Positions 17,201-24,389 of a stretch of 53,204 nucleotides of DNA are shown here, piece by piece. The notes under the pieces are model-generated. The model was not told the DNA's origin and searched no databases. It worked only from the letters and a program-made list of their open reading frames with translations. The stretch is taken from the NCBI GenBank assembly GCA_013373545.1, contig JABXHQ010000011.1, positions 1-53,204 on the forward strand, read 5' to 3'. Position numbers and translations under genes: made by a program. Position 1 is the stretch's first letter. Each line of letters begins with the position of its first letter. The stretch comes from Gammaproteobacteria bacterium (GTDB lineage: Bacteria > Pseudomonadota > Gammaproteobacteria > Enterobacterales > Kangiellaceae).

Positions 17201-18407
17201 CGTCATTAATCAGTGGATCGCTATGCTGAGAGAAAAACTCACAATTACCCAATTCTTGATTGATACGATGCAAACCGCGCCCCCATACGGCAACCCACAA
17301 TGACTGCTCATCAATTGCGGATAACGCATAGATAGGATCGCCAGATAAGCATTCTTCGGCGTTATTTTTTGCAGTAAAGTGTTGAATTTGATTCAGTGAA
17401 AGGTGCGTGTAAACAAGACCATAGCGTTCAGTGCCAACCCACACAAAACCTTTCGCATCTTGATAGACTCGATTAACAATTTGATCGGCCAATTCCTGTT
17501 GCAGTCTTGGGCGATAATCAATATTAGAAAAAGCTAACGCATTGCTCTGCTTACGATACAGTCCTTGAAACGTCGCGAGCCATATATCATTGCCACTGAC
17601 GTAAACGTGACGAACACGAATATCCTTTAAACCATTCGGAGCTTTTGCGCTCGCCAATGCAGTAATTTGATAAGTGTTTAAATCAACGGCTAGCAGTCCA
17701 GCAAAAGTCGCCACCAACAACTTGTCATGATGTTGCGCAGTGTTCTCCACTGGAAAATAAGGATCAACACCTTGTTGCGGGAGCGCAATCGTAAATGCGG
17801 AAAAGTCATGCCCCACTTCACGTTTGGTCCAGAGTCCTTCTCGCGTCGATAGCCAAACCGTATTCTGATGATCGACAAAAATATGATTAATATAGACCGG
17901 ACGTTCAATTTCTCTTGAAGCAATATAATAGCGGCTGACGTCACCAGAGAGCGCAAGACGTACCACATGACCTTGACTGCTGCCAATCCAAAGTGCGCCC
18001 GATTGGCCCTCCGCAATACTAGTAGTTTGATTTAGATCTTGCAGTCCGGCAAACCGCTTAGATGCTACAAAGCGGTCACTGTCACGTTCATACTGCAAGA
18101 TGCCGTTGTTGGTTAACACAAGCAACTCACCTTGCGCGGTCAGCAATAATTGACGAATGAAGTTATGCGCGACCTGACCGGTTGGCGACTCACGTAAATA
18201 GACTTTTACTTGATGGCCATCGAATCGATTAAGTCCATCTTGCGTACCGACCCAAGTAAAACCTTGTTCGTCTTGGATTATATCGGTAACCGAAACTTGG
18301 GATAACTGTGAGGTTAGGGCATTAAACTGATACTTGGGATTCAAGCCGCTGGCCTGTAGCCAGCCGCTGAATAGTATAACCGGGATCAGAATGCATCGAG
18401 TTAACAA
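14256..18407 (-). CDS. Hybrid two-component system protein (HTCS 2): propeller sensor, kinase, receiver, AraC regulator
   Basis: 1383 residues. TTG start at 18407 (AGAGGG 7 nt upstream); no ATG precedes the signal peptide (1-19). In order: Reg_prop blades (about 25-660; motifs such as GFTWVGTQDGLNRFDG), Y_Y_Y domain (about 695-782), membrane helix (about 788-806), HisKA with His855 in ISHEFRTPLT, HATPase (Asn965 in ANLLSNAIKY; GSGVGLAV), receiver (Asp1147 in IIISDVMMP, Lys1199 in LTKPF), a Ser/Glu-rich linker, and an AraC helix-turn-helix (about 1285-1382). All catalytic residues of a working phosphorelay are present. It is 23 nt downstream of the CxxC gene at 18431, almost certainly in one operon, matching the A-HTCS 1 arrangement. 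Ligand unknown; HTCS proteins often sense carbohydrates, but no sugar-utilisation genes are nearby. Confidence 0.95.
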   Translation of the reverse strand: MLTRCILIPVILFSGWLQASGLNPKYQFNALTSQLSQVSVTDIIQDEQGFTWVGTQDGLNRFDGHQVKVYLRESPTGQVAHNFIRQLLLTAQGELLVLTNNGILQYERDSDRFVASKRFAGLQDLNQTTSIAEGQSGALWIGSSQGHVVRLALSGDVSRYYIASREIERPVYINHIFVDHQNTVWLSTREGLWTKREVGHDFSAFTIALPQQGVDPYFPVENTAQHHDKLLVATFAGLLAVDLNTYQITALASAKAPNGLKDIRVRHVYVSGNDIWLATFQGLYRKQSNALAFSNIDYRPRLQQELADQIVNRVYQDAKGFVWVGTERYGLVYTHLSLNQIQHFTAKNNAEECLSGDPIYALSAIDEQSLWVAVWGRGLHRINQELGNCEFFSQHSDPLINDALKIIVSITRDQNGGWWFGTAGFGVLHYEQGNWRLFANHEDESKGLKNLDVFALLQDQNTLWLGTQGGLAAFDLIHEKFTHYSYLPINGTERVAQIFSLAKNENSDDLWVGTQHGLTRFNTQTRQPDLKQIPQRLLDLSTPVYSLALDRAATLWIGTGGTGIWSLDNAQALSHFDSQQGLPNNTVYAIEVDRSGRVWGSTNNGLFNIQPDADSVRSFTVRQGLQGKEFSTAHAINAQKNRVYFAGLNGFNVVQTTHLKTGPQIFKPVITGFLLNNKPFELQQSTRYTNGRSISSSSSLQLDYYDKFVGFEFASFNYLSGQDTRFRYQLQGYHDDWLEVPENTHSASFTNLPSGRYQLVINATDYTGQWSEQSKVLAIHVSPPWWLSWWMQTMYGALLLIIPWCVHIYRSKALRQRAAKLETAVKLRTQELAVQKKVVENLLQQKNNEFINISHEFRTPLTLILGPVKRMLEKASNSEQSALKLIQSNAERLLRLVDELLEIEKLKVNQALPKQTYRVDECLNELVFAYEYAATNAGLGYSANITPELIVEMYPDALEKIVANLLSNAIKYNQEGGSVALAVYVVDENLVIQVRDTGIGLTREARKKVFDKFQRVNRQSLQIQGSGVGLAVVQEIAQAHGGRVTLDSKPGVGSQFTVTMPCLLEEANLSESSIEHETVTVAGTEDDAEWQNLDDNQPVVLVIEDDPGMRFYIKEVVSEHFQCVAVSDGEKGIELAAQLIPDIIISDVMMPGISGHEVCRRLKSQEMTSHIPVLMLTARVDKESRMQSWELLADDYLTKPFDDDELIVRLSSILKLRAALHQHYSTAQQGLESASDTQAESAVKRSNRLNKKVTEEPSLLASNEPSETAVDMAEPAVRISERDQQFLDKINSLLAEHFAREELSVEWMAQQLFISDRQLRRKLKGLMGMTPNEVIKNFRLERAMTLLKKGEKPSSVSFAVGFSSHSYFSQEFKKYTGVSPADY

Positions 18408-18430
18408 ACCGCACCCTCTTGCAAATAATA

Positions 18431-19399
18431 TTATTGTTCTTCACGTCGCTTCGGTTGGCATTTAGTTGAACCTGCCGGGCAACCAGCGGTTGGCGGAGTA
18501 CACCCCGTTTTTTGAGGATCGCTTCCACACCCTTCGAGAGAGTTAGCAACCACCAATCTCTCGAATACACCACCCGAGCTAACATGATTCGAATTCATTG
18601 TACGGCACACTTCAAAAACACCGGAAGTTGAACAAGCCGCGTTACTTGGCAAGCTGGTTCTTAATCCTAGTTGATTGCCTGATGCATCGAAATAGGTGTT
18701 GTCTTTCCAAACATAAAACACATTCCATTTGCGCTCTGCAGATGCCGCGGGCTGTGATACCAGAGTGACATAGTAACCATCGGCGCTATAGACTTCAACA
18801 AACATGGGCGACAGGGCAAAGTAAAAGGGATTGTAGTCGAACACCTCATTACCGTCGTCTTGCTCCAACTTTGCATTGACGAAAGCTTCAACACTCGTCG
18901 CAAAGTTGGCTGTGCCTTGCCAGTTGATGGTCGGCGACAACAAAAACAAAGTATTCCAATAACCAGTGGTCGAAGCGGAAGATCCTTGATAGCTGGCAAA
19001 CTGATACGCCGATGCAAAATTATCAATCCCATCCAAAAACTCGGCAAAGCGCTCATTATTCAGCGTTGAATTGGGTAATAAACTAACCTCTTGAACAATA
19101 GTGGTGCCACCGCCAGTACGTCCGCGCGGACCCGAAGCCACTTGCATTTTCCATTGTGCACGTACCGTGCGGAATAAGCCTTGCGCCATATTAACCAACA
19201 CATAGCGTTCTTCGATACCAGAAAGCGGCATATTGGGATCATAAGGATGAAGCTGTTCAAAATGCAGACGTGCAGTATTTCGAAAATCAAAGTCGCTACT
19301 GCAATTATTGCATTCAAGAAAGAAATGGTCGTTTTTATAAACGCCAGCGTGACTATACAAGGTCGTCAATGTGACTAATATCAGTAAAATTTTTTTCAT
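18431..19399 (-). CDS. Secreted cysteine-rich protein D of the HTCS-linked CxxC family
   Basis: 322 residues from ATG 19399, chosen over an upstream start at 19525 because GAGGG stands 6 nt upstream and a signal peptide follows (1-18, YSHA-GV). CxxC at Cys30/Cys33 (LECNNC), then DFDFRN, the motif NPFYF, an aligned stretch with Y-x-V...W...F..W and D..GN as in gene A, the C-x8-C pair plus Arg (AACS...VCR), and a C-terminal tail rich in Cys, Pro and Lys (CGSDPQKTGC, then CPAGSTKC). The tail is longer and more cysteine-rich than in A and B. First gene of a two-gene operon with HTCS 2. No catalytic motif is seen; a role in sensing or in the response is inferred only from linkage. Confidence 0.85.
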   Translation of the reverse strand: MKKILLILVTLTTLYSHAGVYKNDHFFLECNNCSSDFDFRNTARLHFEQLHPYDPNMPLSGIEERYVLVNMAQGLFRTVRAQWKMQVASGPRGRTGGGTTIVQEVSLLPNSTLNNERFAEFLDGIDNFASAYQFASYQGSSASTTGYWNTLFLLSPTINWQGTANFATSVEAFVNAKLEQDDGNEVFDYNPFYFALSPMFVEVYSADGYYVTLVSQPAASAERKWNVFYVWKDNTYFDASGNQLGLRTSLPSNAACSTSGVFEVCRTMNSNHVSSGGVFERLVVANSLEGCGSDPQKTGCTPPTAGCPAGSTKCQPKRREEQ

Positions 19400-19700
19400 A
19401 AGATCCCTCAACTTTATAGCAGCCTCACCTCGAGTGGCCGCAAATATATCACTTTGAAATAACAGCGTCTCGACGGGGAGGTAAAACTGTGAATTAATTA
19501 CGTTCGAGAGGGGTCCAGAGTTCAAAGCTTGCGCTTATCCCTCTGGATGAGAGTGCCGCGATCCTTCGCAAACATACAACCTACAACAAGTTAATCTCCG
19601 GCTGATGCTGTGAAGTTCCTTAACAACAATATATCTCGATCCTTCATCGAATGACTTGGCATCAACCAGGTGCTGAGCATTGTAGCGAGAGAATCAAAAT

Positions 19701-19772
19701 CGCATTAGCAAATATCGGACAAGGACTACCAGAAAACGGACAGTAGTAATTTTTCTTTTATATTCAATACAT
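19701..19772. promoter_or_regulatory. Candidate AraC-type operator (copy Y) with perfect 21-bp direct repeat
   Basis: CGGACA at 19716-19721 and again at 19737-19742, exactly 21 bp apart. The flanks match the element at 7151: CGCATT 14-15 nt before the first half-site, GAAAAC entering the second, then a T-rich run with CTTTTATATTCAATA. It stands about 320 nt upstream of the D-HTCS 2 operon and could mediate autoregulation by HTCS 2. Confidence 0.55.
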
Positions 19773-19962
19773 TAAAGACTTCCTATTAATAATGCTTGGC
19801 TGCTTCACACCGGTTCGATAACCTTCTTTCAGTGTTCCGATCAGCGCCTACCGTGACTCATAGTGACCGTCGCGGCACAGTGAACAGAGATGCCAAGCGG
19901 AATGTATCCATTTCAATTGAGTAAAGTTTAGCCACTCTATCGATCCTTAAACATCAATATTC

Positions 19963-19994
19963 CATTTTTGAGATAAAGCGCAAAAAGTCACTTT
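19963..19994. promoter_or_regulatory. Operator-like box (copy Y2), CATTTTTG ... CGCAAAAAGTCACTTT
   Basis: CATTTT, then CGCAAAAAGT at 19979-19988, then CACTTT; the order matches 9807-9842. TTTTTG and CAAAAA also form an inverted repeat here. It is about 100 nt upstream of the ATG at 20085, a usual place for an activator site. Confidence 0.4.
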
Positions 19995-20084
19995 ACCCTA
20001 ACAATTCGGCATCGTAGTCTGCTGGCGCTAAATGATTAGCGAGGAACGTTTTACACATTTTTTGTAATGGAGATTACTAATACT

Positions 20085-21287
20085 ATGAAAACATCAATCC
20101 ATGTATGGCTTACTGGACTCGCCTTGTCCATAAGCCCAATGATACAAGCCGACATCACCTTGCAAGGCGACGATGAGTTAGTTAACACCCAAACTCAAGG
20201 TCAACAATATTTTCCGCGTACGGCAGCAGCGGCGAATGGTAACTTTGTTATTAGCTACAACGAATCAAATGCTGGGATCAATAACAGCTATATCAAACTG
20301 TTCGATAACAGTGGTCAAACGATTCGCCAATTAAACTTTGCCGGTGGTACCACATCGTTTTCGATTAACGATGTCGCCATGAACGCTTATGGCCAATTCG
20401 CCGCCGTGTTTAGCGACAGTGATAACGCTTATGTTCAGCTCTACAATGCTGACGGTTCACCGCGCTTTGGTCAATTTATTCGCCTAAACACTGACCAGAC
20501 GCAGCGTTATTTTGCCGATAGCGTCGCCATTAACGACAGTGGTGATGTTACGGTTACTTGGCGTGGTCAAAGTCGAACCCAGTATAAAGTTGAACTTTAT
20601 ACTCGCCAGTTGCAATTTGCCGGCTACTGGATCAGCAATCCAGTAAAAATTGCCAACGATCCTTATCCCGGTGCAATCTATCAATCATCTGACGTCGCAA
20701 TGCAAGCCAACGGTGATTTTGTGATTGCTTGGACCGCTTTGGTCAATAACAAAGTGCGCGCTTACAAGAAAGACTTCTATCGAGGTGCAGCGGTCAAGCG
20801 CAATAGCACAAAAGTTTACGACACCAGCAGTGTTTATGTACAAGGAACGGTTAACGTTACACAGCATCCAAGTAATGGTGATTATTATATTGCTTGGTCG
20901 CAACTCAATACCGGTTATGGAAGTGGAAACTACTGGCGTGTTATGGCGCGTAAGTATCGCGCATCCGGCTCATCGACGGGCGGATTGATCCAAGTGAATG
21001 AAACCACCTCAATGTGGCAGCCAAACATTGATGCGTTATTTGATGATGCCGGGTTGTTCGTCGCATGGAGCGCCTATATCAACAGCGATTATGATGTATA
21101 TGCCAAGAGTTATACGCCGCAAGGAAGCATCAAATCAGCAACGACTCAATTAAACCGCTATACGTCGAGTAACCAAGACTTTGTACAAATCACTCGGCTT
21201 GGTGGCAATCAACTAATGGCCACTTGGGTTAGCAATGGACAAGATGGCGATGGTCGTGGTGTTTACCGCCAAGGCTTACAAGATTAA
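20085..21287 (+). CDS. Secreted repeat protein, probable beta-propeller
   Basis: 400 residues from ATG 20085 (GGAG 12 nt upstream), preferred to ATG 20067, which has no ribosome site; both precede the signal peptide (cleavage near IQA-DI). The mature protein is built of about seven degenerate repeats with the core 'G-(D/N)-F-(V/A)-(I/V)-(A/S)-(W/Y)', for example NGNFVISYN, GQFAAVFS, GDVTVTW, GDFVIAWTA, GDYYIAWSQ, GLFVAWSAY and ATWVSNGQDGDG. That pattern fits a propeller-like extracellular fold. No catalytic residues are recognised. It is divergent from the D-HTCS 2 operon and carries an operator-like box in front, so it is a candidate regulon member. Not assigned to a named family. Confidence 0.8.
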   Translation: MKTSIHVWLTGLALSISPMIQADITLQGDDELVNTQTQGQQYFPRTAAAANGNFVISYNESNAGINNSYIKLFDNSGQTIRQLNFAGGTTSFSINDVAMNAYGQFAAVFSDSDNAYVQLYNADGSPRFGQFIRLNTDQTQRYFADSVAINDSGDVTVTWRGQSRTQYKVELYTRQLQFAGYWISNPVKIANDPYPGAIYQSSDVAMQANGDFVIAWTALVNNKVRAYKKDFYRGAAVKRNSTKVYDTSSVYVQGTVNVTQHPSNGDYYIAWSQLNTGYGSGNYWRVMARKYRASGSSTGGLIQVNETTSMWQPNIDALFDDAGLFVAWSAYINSDYDVYAKSYTPQGSIKSATTQLNRYTSSNQDFVQITRLGGNQLMATWVSNGQDGDGRGVYRQGLQD

Positions 21288-21300
21288 TATCGCGCAATCT

Positions 21301-21330
21301 ATTAAGGCAGCGTAAGCACGCTGCCTTAAT
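21301..21330. terminator. Bidirectional terminator between convergent genes
   Basis: Perfect 13-bp stem ATTAAGGCAGCGT / ACGCTGCCTTAAT with an AAGC loop. It overlaps the stop codon of the minus-strand gene at 21326 and lies 13 nt past the stop of the plus-strand gene. The T-tracts are short, but the symmetry suits both directions. Confidence 0.75.
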
Positions 21331-21784
21331 GCGAACTCGTCATTCGAGTAAAGCGTAAAGTAAAACCTTTTGCAGCACCATCGCTGACGACCACTTGCAA
21401 GGTCGACTCTGACTCTAAGTGATATTCAATTCGTTTCGGAAAATCGTGCTGAGCATTTTCAAACACCAATCGCGAAGCGGCACACTCGGTTAGTTTAAAC
21501 GCAATCGGCAATGGATTATGGGTGACTTTAGCTAAGTAAAAAACACTATCACTCATAGCTACCAATCGCAGCGATTCAAAGCTCGTTAATTGCTGTTCTT
21601 TAAATACTTGTCCGCTGCCTTCAAACGTATCCGCGCTAATTTGCTGCCAAGTCTCTTCGGCTTGCTGCTCGCCTTGCTTTGACACCCAGTGTCCAAGTAA
21701 CCACTTTGCATCCGCGAGAGTTTGACAAGGCTCTGCAGCGACTAACGAAGCGCTAAAACAAAGCAATATTAGTAGTTGTTTCAT
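21326..21784 (-). CDS. Exported DUF6265-like (lipocalin-type) protein
   Basis: 152 residues; ATG 21784 with AAGGA 7 nt upstream. Signal peptide 1-17, then WLLGHWVSKQG near the mature N-terminus, EETWQQISADTFEGSG, and the diagnostic ending VFENAQHDFPKRIEYHL. This matches the DUF6265 family, whose members are small beta-barrel proteins of unknown function. One Cys follows the signal and another lies mid-protein (LTECAAS). It is followed after a gap by the SPFH gene on the same strand upstream; no operon is evident. No substrate or pathway can be named. Confidence 0.7.
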   Translation of the reverse strand: MKQLLILLCFSASLVAAEPCQTLADAKWLLGHWVSKQGEQQAEETWQQISADTFEGSGQVFKEQQLTSFESLRLVAMSDSVFYLAKVTHNPLPIAFKLTECAASRLVFENAQHDFPKRIEYHLESESTLQVVVSDGAAKGFTLRFTRMTSSH

Positions 21785-21942
21785 GCCTATTCCTTGTAAA
21801 CCAATCTACGGACGCCAACTGAGTAAAGCACGAATTATTTACTAAGTTAAGACTCGATTAATCATTATTATATTGCCGCATATAAAAACGACCGCTTCGC
21901 ATGCGCGTCGCGGTCGCAATGACACTCATAGTAATTTAGCGT

Positions 21943-23637
21943 TTATTTTTTCTTTTCGTTAGTGCTTTTCATCATTTGACCAAAATTAGAGGCGCCAAGT
22001 ACTGCTGCTGCGCCTTCTAGTGAGCTACCAGAACCCGATACTTGTACTGTAGGCACTTTGATGATCTCAGGATTGTCTTTGGCTACCTGTAAAATTTCTT
22101 TTAACATTTGCAGCTGTAATACGCGATCCTGACCTAATACTTTTGACTGTGCTTGCTGTCCTTGAGCAATCTCCATTAAACGCAGCTTTTCACCTTCACC
22201 TTCAAGTTTTAATTGCTCTTTACGGTATTCAGCGGCTTGCTTGGCAATTTCCGCCGCAACTAAAACCGACTGCTGATTGGCCGACGCGCGTTCACGTTCA
22301 ACTTTAATACGTTCATTTTGCGTTTTCTGTTCTTCAAGATAAGTCTTTTTTAACTGATTGGCTAACTGCTCACGTAATCTCGCCACCATCAACTCAGGCG
22401 GAATGGAAGGTTCACCCAAGCGAACTTCTTGAATTGTAACGCCCGCCTTGCGGCCTTCTTTTATAATGGCATCTTCAACCAATTTCGCCAGCTCGTCGCG
22501 TTTTTCAATAAAGTCCAACGCTTTGCGATCCGGGTGTCCACCGATGGTGCGCATAATGTCTCGGATCGCCGGAGTGATAATTTTGTCTTCCACTGCTTTT
22601 AAGTCACCAACGGTAGCAACAACGGTTGGTGCAAACTTCGGCTCTACCGATACTAAAATACGGGCATCAACTGGCACTACCCAACCTTCGACACGCACAT
22701 TGATTGCTTTATCCGCAGCGCTTTCCGGTGTTGGTATTTCTTTCTCAGTAAACTTTTGCTGAATACTACCATCATCATTTAACGCTAATTTAACCGCGCG
22801 CTCAGTGTAGCCGCCTTTATAAGTCCAAGTTTGAATACGCGTTGGAATTATGGTTGGCACGTATGCTTTTTGGTTTAAATAATACTTACCCGGCGGCTTC
22901 GGCTCATTCCAAACCCCAATACACCCAACCGGTACAATAGGCGTAGCAACATTGGCATTGGGTGAACCACCAGCCGTTTTAATTACATCGGGGCAATCAT
23001 GTCCGTGAGTCGCCACGTTCGATCGAATAACCGCGACATGACCCGCAGGAACATCCAAAGCTTTGTGCACTTTAACGTCAAATAAGAAACGGTTAATACG
23101 ATATTTGCCTGGCGATAAAACCGTCAACTGGGGACCTTTTTGACCTTTTCCCTCAGTTAAGAAAAATTCCGCGTCCATCATGTTTTCAAACTCACCCGTA
23201 GGCCATTCATCAGCAATAAACTGTCCCGGTCTAAGCGGTGCGCCATCCAGAGCAATCAACTCACCATATGAGCCATCGGGGATCACCACAACGTCATGCA
23301 TTTCAGCATCGTAAAGCACATTGACTAGAAACATAAAATGAAAACCAGGGCCTAAAATTTGCGCTTGCGGACCTTTTTGTCCATCGGTTGCAATAATTTT
23401 ACCTGCCGGCAAGTCGGAACCTAGGTAGATTTTTTTCAAATGACCAATTTCATCCGAATCGATGATTAAGAACGAGCGCGAGAAAAAGCCCATAAGACCT
23501 AAAAATAAACAACTAATACCAATAATTTTGCCAATGGTCGTACCGTTAACTTTACTAAGTCCAGGTAAGCCTTTGTTAAAAAAGACCGTACCCACACCCA
23601 GTACCAGCAAAACAATAGATGCGATTGCGATAAACAT
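21943..23637 (-). CDS. SPFH/band 7 (flotillin/prohibitin-like) membrane protein
   Basis: 564 residues; ATG 23637 with AAGGAA 6 nt upstream. Two hydrophobic helices at the N-terminus (about 2-20 and 35-55), an SPFH/band 7 domain (about 185-420, including ADKAINVRVEGWVVPVDAR and a FIEKRDELAK segment), then a long charged coiled coil (about 415-520, LANQLKKTYLEEQKTQNERI onward) and a short Gly/Ser-rich tail. Family members oligomerise on the cytoplasmic membrane and organise partners or proteases such as FtsH. No NfeD or protease gene is adjacent, so the partner is unknown. It appears monocistronic. Confidence 0.85.
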   Translation of the reverse strand: MFIAIASIVLLVLGVGTVFFNKGLPGLSKVNGTTIGKIIGISCLFLGLMGFFSRSFLIIDSDEIGHLKKIYLGSDLPAGKIIATDGQKGPQAQILGPGFHFMFLVNVLYDAEMHDVVVIPDGSYGELIALDGAPLRPGQFIADEWPTGEFENMMDAEFFLTEGKGQKGPQLTVLSPGKYRINRFLFDVKVHKALDVPAGHVAVIRSNVATHGHDCPDVIKTAGGSPNANVATPIVPVGCIGVWNEPKPPGKYYLNQKAYVPTIIPTRIQTWTYKGGYTERAVKLALNDDGSIQQKFTEKEIPTPESAADKAINVRVEGWVVPVDARILVSVEPKFAPTVVATVGDLKAVEDKIITPAIRDIMRTIGGHPDRKALDFIEKRDELAKLVEDAIIKEGRKAGVTIQEVRLGEPSIPPELMVARLREQLANQLKKTYLEEQKTQNERIKVERERASANQQSVLVAAEIAKQAAEYRKEQLKLEGEGEKLRLMEIAQGQQAQSKVLGQDRVLQLQMLKEILQVAKDNPEIIKVPTVQVSGSGSSLEGAAAVLGASNFGQMMKSTNEKKK

Positions 23638-23758
23638 AATATTCCTTCCCTAAGATAAACTACTCAGGCTTGAGTCTTAGTTGGAAATATTTTATTACAT
23701 AGATTGAGAATATAGCGACTTGGCGAGTCCCATTGCTTTAGGCTCACGTCTGTAAGGT

Positions 23759-23780
23759 TAATCAATCCTTAATCAATCTT
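23759..23780. repeat. Tandem 11-nt repeat TTAATCAATC(C/T)
   Basis: Two head-to-tail copies, 23759-23769 and 23770-23780, in the 203-nt gap between the SPFH promoter side and the end of the RHS operon. It could be an operator or a random duplication. Confidence 0.4.
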
Positions 23781-23840
23781 GTGCGATACTGCATCGATAA
23801 TGATTACTTTTCCGGCTTGATAGTTAATTTTAGGTCAGTG

Positions 23841-24389
23841 CTAGGGACACAATACAGCCGCATTCTCATCCAATGCTCGTTTTAATGAAGCTTGCCATAA
23901 TGGCCAACTAACCGTCTGCGTTTGGTAGGGGGAGTGCTGCCAATAACTCGCTTGTGCCGCGGCTAAGAGACGATCAAATTCAGCGTTGTTATCAATAAAA
24001 TGAGACAGCTCAGCAAACACTGTCAGACAGTTCAAATTTGCCACGAGACGAGGCGGCTTTGGAGCCTTAAATTCAGCGCTAGAAAGTGAAACTTCTGGAC
24101 TGTATACGAAATAAAGAGTAATCGATTCCCTTGCCAGCGCTATTGATTGCCAGCGCTCATCGACTTGGAAATTGAAGCTGACCGGATTAGGTCCGATAAT
24201 AGTTAACGGGAGCACAAAAGCATTTATTGCTTGCAATGCTTCTGGCACCATTCGATTGTTAACAGCCGGCTTGGCTATCTTCCAATCATTAGGAATTGCA
24301 AGCTGCACAATCTGTGCAGCTTGCTCCTCACTCTTAGATGCAATATTCATAGTCATAAAAAAGAATAAAACGAGAGTGAGTAGTTTCAT
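23841..24389 (-). CDS. Small exported protein, candidate immunity protein of the RHS toxin
   Basis: 182 residues. The ATG overlaps the RHS stop codon as TAATG, so translation is probably coupled. The N-terminus (MKLLTLVLFFFMTMNIASKS) is a signal peptide, so the product should reach the periplasm. Two cysteines (LNCLTVF and the penultimate residue region AVLCP) could pair. No known domain is recognised. By the usual logic of polymorphic toxins, the small gene directly after a toxin with a variable tip encodes its immunity protein; an exported immunity protein would mean the tip acts in the periplasm, for example on the cell wall. Position and coupling are seen; the immunity role is inferred. 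Confidence 0.8.
   Translation of the reverse strand: MKLLTLVLFFFMTMNIASKSEEQAAQIVQLAIPNDWKIAKPAVNNRMVPEALQAINAFVLPLTIIGPNPVSFNFQVDERWQSIALARESITLYFVYSPEVSLSSAEFKAPKPPRLVANLNCLTVFAELSHFIDNNAEFDRLLAAAQASYWQHSPYQTQTVSWPLWQASLKRALDENAAVLCP

Larger units (their letters stand above)
19400..20084. other. 685-nt divergent intergenic region with two operator-like boxes
   Basis: No plausible gene on either strand. It separates the D-HTCS 2 operon (minus) from the secreted repeat protein (plus). It contains the 21-bp direct repeat block (19701-19772), a CATTTT...CGCAAAAAGT box (19963-19994), and an inverted repeat TCCAGAG/CTCTGGA (19514-19520 and 19541-19547) in the leader of gene D. The length suggests complex regulation, or an unrecognised small RNA. 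Confidence 0.55.

Noticed and set aside
23759-23780. Tandem 11-nt repeat as a CRISPR or att site
   Set aside because: Only two copies without spacers, and no integrase or tRNA nearby.
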